Shown: positions 7,803-16,514 of the stretch, one piece after another | How positions within the stretch are numbered: position 1 is the stretch's first letter | How the letters are laid out: each line of letters opens with the position of its first letter | DNA from: Actinomycetes bacterium | GTDB lineage: Bacteria > Actinomycetota > Thermoleophilia > Solirubrobacterales > Solirubrobacteraceae | Direction: 5' to 3' | Assembly: GCA_023404805.1 (NCBI GenBank) | Contig: JAEYAL010000221.1 | Coordinates: 1-19,182, forward strand | Length of the DNA stretch: 19,182 nt | Notes under the pieces: generated by a model | What the model saw: the letters and a program-made list of their open reading frames with translations, nothing else | Told to the model about the DNA's origin: nothing | The model's database searches: none | Translations under genes and position numbers: made by a program

Positions 7803-7831
7803 AATCTAGACTGCTGCGGCGCGTCCGGCAA
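7803..7831 (-). promoter_or_regulatory. Esterase promoter, -35 and -10, leaderless
   Basis: On the minus strand TTGCCG (7831-7826) is followed by 17 nt and TAGATT (7808-7803), then 7 nt to the ATG at 7795. This is the only leaderless-type promoter here with a recognisable -35 (4 of 6 matches to TTGACA). Confidence 0.62.
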
Positions 7832-7862
7832 CGTGGCGGAGCGCGACTTACCGCAGTGCCAT

Positions 7863-9281
7863 TCACCCCGGACGGCCCGGCACCGCCGGGGCGGGCGTCC
7901 GTTCCGCGGCGAGCGGCAGACGCACCTCGACGCGGGTCCCGTGCCCGGCGCGCGCCGGGGAGCGGAGCTCGACCCAGCCGCCATGGGCCTGCGCCGAAGC
8001 GCGCACGATCGACAGGCCGAGGCCCGACGACGGGCCGCTTCGCGACCCGGACCGGACGAACCGCTCGAACGCGCGCCCGCGGACGGCCGGAGCGAGGCCT
8101 GGGCCGTCGTCCTCGACCGCCACCGACGCGTGGCCGCCGCGGACGCCGACCTCGACGGTCACTGCCGTCCCCGGCGGCGTGTGCCGGGCGGCGTTCTCGA
8201 GCAGGTTGCGGACAACGCGCTGCAGGTCGTCGCGGCGCCCGAGGACCACCGTCGGGACGGCGTCGACGCTGAGCTGGTGGTCGGCGAGCAGGTCCTCGAC
8301 CTCGGCGACGGCGTCGTCGACGACCGAGGCGAGGTCGACGGGGTCGCGCGGCCCCTCACGCGGCTCGTCCGCGCGGGCGAGCGCCAGCAGATCGGCGACG
8401 AGCCCGCGCATCCGGCGCGCCGACCGCAGCGCGGCGGCCGAGGTCTCCGCCTGGTCGGGGTCGTCGGAGTCGGCGAGCATCTCCAGGTTGGTGATCAGGC
8501 TCGTGAGCGGCGTGCGGAGCTCATGCGAGGCGTCCGCGAGGAAGTCGCGCTGGTTGCGCAAGGTGCGCTCGGTCGTCGAGCGCGCGGCGTCGAGAGAATC
8601 GAGCATGGCGTCGAGCGTCAACGCGAGCTCGCGCAGCTCGTCGCGGCGCGAGGGGATGGGGAGGCGGCTGGCGCTGTCGCCGCTCTGCGCGATCTTCTTC
8701 GCCGTCTCGGTCAGCTCGGAAACGGGCCGCAGCGCGCGCCCGCCGATCCACGACGCTCCCGCCAGCGCGAGCAGGCTGCCGAACAGCGTCGCGAACGCGA
8801 GCAGGAGGTGGATGCGGCTGATCGTCGCCTCGAGCTCGACCGTCGACCGGCCGTACTGGACGAGCACGGGCGCGCCGCCGAGCTCGTTGTTGGCCGTTGT
8901 CAGCCGCCGCGTGTCGACGAGGTAGTTCCCGACCTGGCGCTGGCCCTCGCGCGCGACGCCGAGATATACGCCGCGCCGCGTGTTCTCGACGGCGCGTCCC
9001 GCCACGATCACGCGGATCACGCCGTTGCTGCCGCGGGCGAACGTGCGCACGGAGAAGTCGATGTCCTCGAACGTCGCGTCGCCGTCGGCGGACTCCCGCA
9101 CGCGCACCTCGATCCTGGACGCCAGGTACTCGGTGGTGTTGTCGACGGATTGACGGAAGTCGTCGCGCAGGCGGGCGTCGACCATCGTCGCGACGACGAA
9201 GGCGAAGGCGATCAGGACCAGCGACGTCGCCGTGGCGATCAGCAGCGCGATGCGCCAGCGGATGGGGAGGGAGCTACGCAC
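7863..9281 (-). CDS. Sensor histidine kinase of a two-component system
   Basis: A 472-aa membrane kinase. TM1 (about 10-33), an extracytoplasmic sensor region of about 115 residues with no family I recognise, TM2 (about 158-180), and a HAMP linker (RPVSEL, 185-235) precede the HisKA domain with the phospho-acceptor His253 in ASHELRTPLT. The ATPase domain has the N box RNLLENA (Asn359/Asn363), G1 DDGPG (391-395) and G2 GLGLSIV (420-426). The start is GTG9281, which overlaps the last 8 nt of the response-regulator gene, so the two are translationally coupled partners. All catalytic boxes are intact. The signal sensed is unknown; because the next gene downstream is a secreted esterase, an envelope-related signal is a reasonable guess only. 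Confidence 0.93.
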   Translation of the reverse strand: MRSSLPIRWRIALLIATATSLVLIAFAFVVATMVDARLRDDFRQSVDNTTEYLASRIEVRVRESADGDATFEDIDFSVRTFARGSNGVIRVIVAGRAVENTRRGVYLGVAREGQRQVGNYLVDTRRLTTANNELGGAPVLVQYGRSTVELEATISRIHLLLAFATLFGSLLALAGASWIGGRALRPVSELTETAKKIAQSGDSASRLPIPSRRDELRELALTLDAMLDSLDAARSTTERTLRNQRDFLADASHELRTPLTSLITNLEMLADSDDPDQAETSAAALRSARRMRGLVADLLALARADEPREGPRDPVDLASVVDDAVAEVEDLLADHQLSVDAVPTVVLGRRDDLQRVVRNLLENAARHTPPGTAVTVEVGVRGGHASVAVEDDGPGLAPAVRGRAFERFVRSGSRSGPSSGLGLSIVRASAQAHGGWVELRSPARAGHGTRVEVRLPLAAERTPAPAVPGRPG

Positions 9282-9954
9282 CGAGCGCGTACCCGGCCCC
9301 GCGGACCGTCCGCAGGATGCGCGCCTCGCCGCCCGATTCCAGCTTGCGCCGCAGGTTCGACACGAACACCTCGACGGTGTTGGTCGGCTCGGCGGGATCG
9401 TGGTGCCAGACGTGCTCGAGCAGCTCCTCGCGCGAGACCGGCGCGCCGCCGCGGCGGCCGAGGTAGACGAGCAGCTCGAACTCCAGCGGGGTGGTCGGCA
9501 CCACGCGCACGCCGCGGCGGACCGTGCGCCGAGCGGGGTCGACGACGAGGTCGTCGACTTCGATCACGGGCGCAGCGCCGGCGGGCGGCTGGCTGCGGCG
9601 CAGCAGGGCGCGCAGGCGGGCCAGCAGCTCGGTGCGGTCGAACGGCTTGACGAGGTAGTCGTCGGCGCCGGCGTCGAGGCCGGTGACGCGGTCGCTGACC
9701 TGGTCGCGCGCCGTCACGATCAGCACGGGCGTCTCGCTGTGGCCGCGGACCTCGCGGGCGATATCGAGCCCGTCGCCGTCCGGCAGGCCGAGGTCGAGGA
9801 TGATCGCGTCCCAATGCTCAGCGGCGATGCGCTCGAGCGCGCCAGCTGCCGTGCCGGTCGCCTCGGGTTCGTACCCCTCGCGGGTGAGCGTTCGCGAGAG
9901 CGCTCCGGCGATCTCGTCGTCGTCCTCGACGATCAGCACGCGTTGGCCAGCCAC
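9274..9954 (-). CDS. OmpR/PhoB-family response regulator
   Basis: A 226-aa two-domain regulator. The receiver domain has the acidic pair in VEDDDE (10-14), phospho-acceptor Asp54 in LDLGLPDGDG, Thr81 and Lys103 in LVKPFD. The C-terminal winged-helix DNA-binding domain contains the recognition segment TNTVEVFVSNLRRKL and the wing ILRTVRGAGYAL. GTG9954 is chosen because the receiver strand RVLIVEDD begins at residue 5 and a CATAAT hexamer lies 6 nt upstream; the open frame continues to 10062 without support. Divergent from ftsK across 67 nt and overlapping the histidine kinase gene by 8 nt. Its regulon probably includes itself, but no direct-repeat operator is obvious. Confidence 0.93.
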   Translation of the reverse strand: MAGQRVLIVEDDDEIAGALSRTLTREGYEPEATGTAAGALERIAAEHWDAIILDLGLPDGDGLDIAREVRGHSETPVLIVTARDQVSDRVTGLDAGADDYLVKPFDRTELLARLRALLRRSQPPAGAAPVIEVDDLVVDPARRTVRRGVRVVPTTPLEFELLVYLGRRGGAPVSREELLEHVWHHDPAEPTNTVEVFVSNLRRKLESGGEARILRTVRGAGYALGA

Positions 9955-9960
9955 CCGGCC

Positions 9961-9966
9961 ATTATG
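9961..9966 (-). promoter_or_regulatory. -10 hexamer of a leaderless response-regulator promoter
   Basis: CATAAT on the minus strand (5 of 6 matches to TATAAT) ends 6 nt before GTG9954. No -35 was found at 16-18 nt, which would fit an activator-dependent (perhaps autoregulated) promoter. It supports the short GTG start. Confidence 0.6.
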
Positions 9967-10021
9967 GACACCCGTCCACGGGGCAGGAGCCTGGGCCCGG
10001 CCGCCGAATCGTCCATGCACG

Positions 10022-13000
10022 GTGCCGAAACCACCTCCACGCGCACAACGCCGCGGCTCCAAGCCCGCGCCTCATAAGAAAATCGCCGAACCGGCGCTGC
10101 TGGACCAGCGACGGCTCGACCTGATCGGCCTCGGGCTGATCGCGTTCGGGATCATCGTCGCGATTCCGCTGTATCGCGGCGGAACCGGCGGCTTCGTCGG
10201 CGACGCGGTGGCCGACGGCGCGCGGATCCTCCTCGGCGCAGCCGCGTACGGGGCGCCGCTGCTGCTGATCGCTGGCGGCCTCATCGCCGTGTCGCCGCTC
10301 GCGCTCAAAGCGTGCCTGCGGATCGCGGCAGGTGGGCTCATGGCGTTTTCGGCGATCACGCTGATCGCCCGCGCCTCGGCCGGACCGGATGACGCCGCCC
10401 GCTGGGGCACCCGCCACCTGAGCGACGCTGGCGGCGCGCTGGGCGAGGCGCTCTGGAGCATCTGCCATACGGCCTTCGGCAGTTTCGGCCCGTACATCGT
10501 CGCGATCGTGCTGCTGCTCGGAGCTGCGCTGCTGCTGACGGGCGCTGAGCTCGCGTCGGTCGCCCGCGGCGCCGGACGCGGCCTCCGCCGTGCCGCCGCT
10601 GTGCCGGGCCGCATCCGCGCTGAGCGCCGCGCCGACCGCGCGATGGCCCTCTCCGACCCGTCGTACTCCGTCGTCCGCGCCGCGCATGAGCAGGAATGGG
10701 AGCGCTCGCTCGACGAGCGCGAAGCGGCCCTGGCGTCTGCGGGGCCAGTCAGCGCTGGGCCCGCCGCCACCGCCGTGAGCGCCGGGCCGGCCACGGCCAC
10801 CCGCCGCCGCAAGCGCGTCCCTGAGATGGCGCCCGAGCCGACCGGCGTGCTGCCGGCCGATGCTCCGCGCACGTGGACGTCTCGCGACGAAGACCCCCGC
10901 ACCTGGACCTCGGCTGGCGAACCGTCTGCTGCGGGTTCCGGCACACTGGCGCCGCCAGACCTGCCGGGCGTCGCGCCGACGGTGCGCCGCAACCCGCGCC
11001 AGGCGCAGCTGATCGACGGCGCCGAGCGCTTCCCGGACCTCTTCGGCGGCGACGGCCCGATCTGGATCGGCCCCGGAGAGCCCAGCCAGGAGCTGCCGCC
11101 GTCGGCGCCCCCGGCGGGGAAGTACCCGGATCCGCTCGAAGACTTCGAGGCCGAACTCAGCGCAGCCCGCCAAGAGGACGGCTCCCAGCTGCCCGACGAG
11201 CGCAACGGCGAGTTCGGCGACGACGCCGACCTCATCGAGGAGCCAGGCGCGGTGCTCGAGGACCCGGTCATCGACGTGCCGGCTGCGCCCGACGCGGCTT
11301 CGGTGTACGAGTCCCCGGCTGGCGGCTCGGCCGACGATCCCGACTTCGATGACGGCGCCGACGATCCGGCGAACGCGCCCGACCGCGCTCCGGTGGGCCC
11401 CGAGGCGCTGACGCCGATGGGCCGGTACCGCGCAGAGGTCACGAGCGCCGCCGACTTCCCGTGGAAGATCCCGCCGCGGCGCGTCCTGACGCGCTCGGCC
11501 AAGGGCTCCAACGCCCCGGACCGCGCCGACCAAGAGCAGACCTCCGCGCTGCTCCTCGAGGCGCTCGGCCACTTCGGCATCCAGGCGGAGCTCGTCGGCT
11601 GCGTCTCCGGTCCGCACATCACCCGGTACGAGCTGCGCCTCGCTCCGGGCGTGAAGATGACGAAGGTCGCGAACCTCAAGGACGACCTCGCCTACGCGCT
11701 CGCGGCGACCGACATCCGCATCCTCGCTCCGATCCCGGGCAAGACCGCCGTCGGCGTCGAGGTCCCGAACCGCAACCGTGCGATGGTGCGCCTCGGCGAC
11801 GTGTTCGCCGACGCGCCGCCGAAGAGCTCGCCGCTCACCGTCTGGCTGGGCAAGGACGTCGAGGGCCAGTCGGTCTTCGCCGACCTCGCCAAAATGCCGC
11901 ACCTCCTGGTCGCCGGCACCACCGGTGCGGGTAAATCGGCCTGCATCAACGGCATGCTCTCGAGCATCCTGCTGGCCGCGACGCCGCAGGACGTGCGCAT
12001 GGTGCTCGTCGACCCCAAGCAGGTCGAGCTGACGCCGTACGCGTCGCTGCCGCACCTGCTTACCCCGGTCATCACGAGCCCGAAACAGGCGGCGACGGCG
12101 CTGCAGAACCTCGTCCGCGAGATGGAAGCCCGCTACTCGACGATGGCGCTGTCGAAGACGCGCAACCTGATCGAGATGAACCGCGTGCGCCGCGACCGCG
12201 GCGAGGACGAGTTCCCGTACATCCTCTGCGTGATCGACGAGCTCGCCGACCTCATGATGGTCGCGCCGGGTGAGGTCGAGGACTCGATCATCCGCATCGC
12301 GCAGAAGGCCCGTGCCGTCGGCATCCACCTCGTGCTCGCCACGCAGAGCCCGCGGGTCGACGTGATCACCGGGATGATCAAGGCCAACGTGCCGAGCCGC
12401 ATCGCGTTCGCGGTGTCGTCGCAGACCGATTCGCGCGTGATCCTCGATCAGAACGGCGCCGAGTCGCTGCTCGGCCAGGGCGACATGCTGTTCTCGCCGG
12501 TTGGCACCGCCAAGCTGCAGCGCATCCAAGGCGCGTATATCGACGACGAGCAGATCGAGCAGATCACTGGCTACTGGCGCAAGCAGGGCGAGCCGGACTT
12601 CAACGACGACCTGCTCGAAGAGGTCGTCGAGGTCTCCGCCGAGGAGGCCAAGGGCGACGGCCTGGATCCGGACGAGGACCCCATGCTCGAGGAGGCGATC
12701 CGCCTGGTCGTCGAGATGGGCACCGCGTCGACGTCGATGATCCAGCGCCGGCTCCGCGTCGGCTACACCCGCGCCGGGCGCCTGATCGACATGCTCGAGC
12801 GCCGGCATGTGATCTCTGGCTACGAGGGCAGCAAGGCCCGCCAAGTCCTGATCGGGCCGAGCGAGGTCGAGCGGGTGGTCGCCCAGGTGCGGGCGCGCGA
12901 AGAGGCGTCCAAGCCGACGCTCTTCCCAGGCGACGCGCCGCAGCCGCCCGCGACGATCGAGGCCGCGCTGGCCGAAGACGACAGCGCTGGGCCGGTCGCT

Positions 13001-13096
13001 GGGCGCATCTCGCCCCGCGAGACGGTCGAGGCTGGCGCAGCCGCGGGCGATGACACGAGCGCTGGCGCCGGCGGCTATCCCGCCGCCGATCGATAG
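10022..13096 (+). CDS. ftsK: DNA translocase FtsK/SpoIIIE
   Basis: Septum-anchored, ATP-driven dsDNA pump for chromosome segregation and dimer resolution, 1024 aa. Four membrane segments (about 32-51, 70-94, 98-118, 156-180) are followed by a 300-residue Pro/Ala/Asp/Glu-rich linker that contains two RTWTS mini-repeats near residue 282. Then comes the motor, with Walker A GTTGAGKS (Lys638, bases 11933-11935) and Walker B VIDELADLMM. The gamma winged-helix domain (about 886-950, EEAIRLVVEMG to the GSKARQVL region) should read KOPS/SRS-type sequences. A further disordered tail of about 70 aa follows gamma, which is unusual because gamma is often near the C-terminus. GTG10022 is the last plausible start before TM1; the open frame upstream runs antisense through the regulator gene. 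Divergent from the response regulator. Confidence 0.95.
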   Translation: MPKPPPRAQRRGSKPAPHKKIAEPALLDQRRLDLIGLGLIAFGIIVAIPLYRGGTGGFVGDAVADGARILLGAAAYGAPLLLIAGGLIAVSPLALKACLRIAAGGLMAFSAITLIARASAGPDDAARWGTRHLSDAGGALGEALWSICHTAFGSFGPYIVAIVLLLGAALLLTGAELASVARGAGRGLRRAAAVPGRIRAERRADRAMALSDPSYSVVRAAHEQEWERSLDEREAALASAGPVSAGPAATAVSAGPATATRRRKRVPEMAPEPTGVLPADAPRTWTSRDEDPRTWTSAGEPSAAGSGTLAPPDLPGVAPTVRRNPRQAQLIDGAERFPDLFGGDGPIWIGPGEPSQELPPSAPPAGKYPDPLEDFEAELSAARQEDGSQLPDERNGEFGDDADLIEEPGAVLEDPVIDVPAAPDAASVYESPAGGSADDPDFDDGADDPANAPDRAPVGPEALTPMGRYRAEVTSAADFPWKIPPRRVLTRSAKGSNAPDRADQEQTSALLLEALGHFGIQAELVGCVSGPHITRYELRLAPGVKMTKVANLKDDLAYALAATDIRILAPIPGKTAVGVEVPNRNRAMVRLGDVFADAPPKSSPLTVWLGKDVEGQSVFADLAKMPHLLVAGTTGAGKSACINGMLSSILLAATPQDVRMVLVDPKQVELTPYASLPHLLTPVITSPKQAATALQNLVREMEARYSTMALSKTRNLIEMNRVRRDRGEDEFPYILCVIDELADLMMVAPGEVEDSIIRIAQKARAVGIHLVLATQSPRVDVITGMIKANVPSRIAFAVSSQTDSRVILDQNGAESLLGQGDMLFSPVGTAKLQRIQGAYIDDEQIEQITGYWRKQGEPDFNDDLLEEVVEVSAEEAKGDGLDPDEDPMLEEAIRLVVEMGTASTSMIQRRLRVGYTRAGRLIDMLERRHVISGYEGSKARQVLIGPSEVERVVAQVRAREEASKPTLFPGDAPQPPATIEAALAEDDSAGPVAGRISPRETVEAGAAAGDDTSAGAGGYPAADR

Positions 13097-13099
13097 CCT
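13094..13099 (+). promoter_or_regulatory. -10 hexamer of a leaderless rodZ-like promoter, overlapping the ftsK stop
   Basis: TAGCCT (TAnnnT) ends 6 nt before ATG13106. Its first three bases are the ftsK TAG stop. No clear -35. ftsK read-through may also supply transcript. Confidence 0.45.
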
Positions 13100-13105
13100 T
13101 CAGCC

Positions 13106-13885
13106 ATGGCCGAAATCGGCGCAGCGCTGCGCGAAGCCCGGACCCGCGCGCGGATCGAGATCGCCCAGATGGAGGCGCAGACGAAGATCCGCGCCAAATA
13201 CCTCCGCGCGCTTGAGAACGAAGAGTGGGAGCTGCTGCCAGGGCCGACCTACGTCAAGTCGTTCCTGAAGACCTACGGCGACATGCTCGGTCTCGACGGC
13301 CGCCAGCTGGTCGCCGACTACAAGCGCCAGCACGAGCCCTTCCAGGTCGAGGGCGACATCGGCCAGCTCTCCAAACACAGCGGCGGCCGCATGAACCGCC
13401 AGCAGAGCGCCCCGCCGCTGCTGCGGAACGTCGCGCTGGGCGCGCTCGCCGTCGTCGTGCTCGGCGGCGCCGCGTACGCGTTCGTGCTGCGTGGCGACGA
13501 TGACCCGGCCGCGACGCCGAGCACCCCGGACTCGCTCGGCGACGTGTCGCTGCCGTCGACCCCGGCGGTCGACGTCGACGAGGAGCCTGCTGCGCCGAAG
13601 CGCGCCTCCGTGTCGGTCCTCGCCAGCGGCGACGCGACCGTCTGCGTGCGGTCGGGCCGCAAGGTCGTCGTGAAGGCGCGCGACCTCGAGAAGGGCGACC
13701 GGACCAAGGCGGCGTCCGGCCGCGTGGTCGTGGTGACCGCCTTCGCGGGTGCCGACAAGGTCAAGCTGCGTGTGAACGGCAAGACCCGTGCGCTGCCGAA
13801 GGCGCCAGCGGGCGCCGTCACGGTCACGGTGACCCCGACGGCGGTCAAGCTGGCCGGGCCGTCGGTCACCGCCTGCCGCGTCTGA
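13106..13885 (+). CDS. RodZ-like helix-turn-helix membrane protein
   Basis: A 259-aa protein with the RodZ/YmfM layout. A cytoplasmic HTH (residues 1-75, IGAALREARTRARI, then IRAKYLRALENEEW and the GPTYVKSFLKTYG motif typical of the family) is followed by a basic juxtamembrane stretch, one membrane segment (about 106-127), and an extracytoplasmic Pro/Asp-rich linker with a beta-rich domain (165-259). In model bacteria RodZ links MreB to the elongasome. Bacillus ymfM holds the same position before pgsA-cinA-recA. Two extracytoplasmic Cys (180 and 257) could form a disulfide. It starts 9 nt after ftsK with its own -10-like hexamer. MreB is not in the window, so a role in shape is inferred from family and position. 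Confidence 0.82.
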   Translation: MAEIGAALREARTRARIEIAQMEAQTKIRAKYLRALENEEWELLPGPTYVKSFLKTYGDMLGLDGRQLVADYKRQHEPFQVEGDIGQLSKHSGGRMNRQQSAPPLLRNVALGALAVVVLGGAAYAFVLRGDDDPAATPSTPDSLGDVSLPSTPAVDVDEEPAAPKRASVSVLASGDATVCVRSGRKVVVKARDLEKGDRTKAASGRVVVVTAFAGADKVKLRVNGKTRALPKAPAGAVTVTVTPTAVKLAGPSVTACRV

Positions 13886-13891
13886 TCTCGC

Positions 13892-13910
13892 CGGCGGCGA
13901 CGGGCTGCCG
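13892..13910 (+). terminator. Possible weak hairpin after the rodZ-like gene
   Basis: CGGCGGC (13892-13898) pairs with GCTGCCG (13904-13910) with one G-T pair around a 5-nt loop, starting 6 nt after the stop and 20 nt before the cinA promoter element. No T tract. Confidence 0.35.
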
Positions 13911-13929
13911 CTCCCGCTGGGCACGTCAC

Positions 13930-13935
13930 TAGGCT
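13930..13935 (+). promoter_or_regulatory. -10 hexamer of a leaderless cinA promoter
   Basis: TAGGCT (TAnnnT) ends 7 nt before ATG13943 in a 57-nt gap with no Shine-Dalgarno. No -35 match at 17 nt. Confidence 0.55.
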
Positions 13936-13942
13936 CCCCCGC

Positions 13943-15253
13943 ATGGCCGAAGGAGCAGAGCGACCGCGGCGCCTCCGTGGCGGAATCGTCGTCACCGGGA
14001 CCGAGGTGCTCGCCGGCCGGGTGACCGACCGCAACGGCCCCTGGGTGTCGCAGCAGTTCGGCGAGCTGGGCGTTGAGACGGCCGGGATCGTGCAGGTCGG
14101 CGACCGGCGCGAGGACCTGCTCCAGGCGCTCGGGCAGGTCGAAGCGTGGGGCGTCGATCTGATCGTGACGACGGGTGGGCTTGGGCCCACGGCCGACGAC
14201 CTCACGATGGAGGTGGTCGCGGGCTACGCTGGGCGGCCGCTGGAGCTCGACGCCGAGCTGGAGCAGCGCGTCTGGAAGCGCGTCGAGCTGGTCCGGGACC
14301 GCTTTCCGGATATCGACGTGGAGTCGCTCAAGCTGACGACCCGCAAACAGTCGCTGCAGCCGCGCGGGGCGGTCCCGCTTGAGCCGATCGGGACGGCGCC
14401 GGGGTCCATCGTGCCGTCGGCCGGGGGCCGGACTGGGCCGCTCGTGGTGGTGCTGCCTGGGCCGCCGCGCGAGCTGCAGCCGATGTGGCAGGCGGCGGTG
14501 GAGGCAGAGCCGCTCGCAGGCTTGCTGGCGTCGGCGGTGCCGTTCGAGGAGCGGATGCTGCGCCTGATCGGGCTGCCGGAGTCTGATCTGGCAGCGACGC
14601 TGCGCGAGGTCGAGGCTGGCGGCGTCGCGATGGACCGGCTCGAAGTCACAACCTGCATGCGCACGGGTGAGATCGAGATCGTCACGCGGTTCGACACGCA
14701 GGACGCGCCGGTCTACGCGCAGCTCGATGCGGCGATCCGCGAGCGCTACGCGGGGCGGCTGTACTCCGACGACGGCGCCTCCGTCGAGGAGGTCGTGCGG
14801 CGGGAGCTGGTCGCGAAGGGGTGGACCGTCGGGTTCGCCGAGTCGTGCACTGGCGGCCTGGTCGCCGCGAAGATGATCGAGCCCGCGGGCGCGTCCGACT
14901 ACGTGCGCGGCGGCATCGTGGCCTACGACAACGCGGTGAAGGTCTCGGCGCTGGGGGTGCCGGAGGCGCTGATCGAGGAGCACGGGGCGGTGTCGAGCGA
15001 GGTCGCGGCGGCGATGGCGGTCGGCGCGGTGGAGCGGCTGGGTGCAGATTGCGCGGTCTCGGTGACGGGTATCGCGGGCCCCGGCGGCGGCTCAGACGAC
15101 AAGCCCGTCGGGACGGTCTGGTTCGGCGCGGCGGTGCCCGGCCGAGAGCCCGTCACGCAGCACATCTGGATCCCCGGCGATCGCGGCGCGGTGCGCGAAC
15201 GCGCCGTGGTCGGAGCGCTCCATGTGCTGCGACGCAGCTTGCAGCGCAGCTGA
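13943..15253 (+). CDS. cinA: CinA: competence/damage-inducible protein with NMN deamidase domain
   Basis: A 436-aa two-domain protein. The N-terminal MoaB/MoCF-like domain (about 13-180) has VVTGTEVLAGRVTDRN and TTGGLGPTADD (76-86), associated in characterised CinA proteins with ADP-ribose pyrophosphatase activity. The C-terminal domain (about 275-436) has FAESCTGGLVAAKM (Ser301, Cys302, Thr303), GGIVAYDNAVK and SVTGIAGPGGGSDDKPVGTVWFG, the NMN deamidase signature. Full-length CinA works in pyridine-nucleotide salvage. It stands just upstream of recA as in Bacillus and streptococci, but here a hairpin and a LexA-box promoter separate them, so recA is not obligatorily co-transcribed. The usual pgsA between rodZ and cinA is absent. 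Confidence 0.95.
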   Translation: MAEGAERPRRLRGGIVVTGTEVLAGRVTDRNGPWVSQQFGELGVETAGIVQVGDRREDLLQALGQVEAWGVDLIVTTGGLGPTADDLTMEVVAGYAGRPLELDAELEQRVWKRVELVRDRFPDIDVESLKLTTRKQSLQPRGAVPLEPIGTAPGSIVPSAGGRTGPLVVVLPGPPRELQPMWQAAVEAEPLAGLLASAVPFEERMLRLIGLPESDLAATLREVEAGGVAMDRLEVTTCMRTGEIEIVTRFDTQDAPVYAQLDAAIRERYAGRLYSDDGASVEEVVRRELVAKGWTVGFAESCTGGLVAAKMIEPAGASDYVRGGIVAYDNAVKVSALGVPEALIEEHGAVSSEVAAAMAVGAVERLGADCAVSVTGIAGPGGGSDDKPVGTVWFGAAVPGREPVTQHIWIPGDRGAVRERAVVGALHVLRRSLQRS

Positions 15254-15264
15254 AATGCGCAATG

Positions 15265-15285
15265 TCTGCGGGGGTTTTCCGCAGA
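15265..15285 (+). terminator. Hairpin after cinA
   Basis: A perfect 7-bp stem TCTGCGG / CCGCAGA (15265-15271 and 15279-15285) with a GGGTTTT loop, 11 nt after the cinA stop. No downstream T tract. It lies before the SOS box and would insulate recA. Confidence 0.5.
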
Positions 15286-15309
15286 GTTGGCACAGACTCC
15301 GCAGGTTGG

Positions 15310-15321
15310 GAACACCTGTTC
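15310..15321. promoter_or_regulatory. LexA (SOS) box upstream of recA
   Basis: GAACACCTGTTC is a perfect GAAC-N4-GTTC palindrome, the core operator known for LexA in Mycobacterium and Bacillus. It is centred about 86 nt before the recA start. A wider imperfect pair, GAAC-N9-GTTC (15342-15358), surrounds the candidate -10 and may be a degenerate second site. Confidence 0.85.
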
Positions 15322-15347
15322 GTTTAAGTTCCGTCCGGACCGAACCG

Positions 15348-15353
15348 TACATT
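15348..15353 (+). promoter_or_regulatory. Candidate recA -10 hexamer
   Basis: TACATT (TAnnnT) lies 27 nt downstream of the LexA box and 48 nt before the ATG, predicting a leader of about 40 nt. The -35 position (TAAGTT) is poor, and the LexA box would sit just upstream of it. Tentative. Confidence 0.4.
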
Positions 15354-15390
15354 TGTTCCCCTCAGCCGGAACAGGCGATTTTCCCCAGCC

Positions 15391-15394
15391 GGAG
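15391..15394 (+). promoter_or_regulatory. recA Shine-Dalgarno
   Basis: GGAG with a 7-nt spacer to ATG15402 is the clearest ribosome-binding site in the window. It fixes the recA start and contrasts with the apparently leaderless genes around it. Confidence 0.7.
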
Positions 15395-15401
15395 ACTTCA
15401 C

Positions 15402-16505
<1,104 letters not shown>

Positions 16506-16514
<9 letters not shown>

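Noticed and set aside
10007..10021. AATCGT as an ftsK -10
   Set aside because: It matches only the A2/T6 positions and the spacing (9 nt) differs from the other leaderless genes; too weak to list.
9962..12844. A 960-codon open frame antisense to ftsK
   Set aside because: Very GC-rich genes routinely leave long stop-free antisense frames. The translation is Arg/Ala/His/Asp-rich low-information sequence with no motif, and the plus-strand FtsK is unmistakable.
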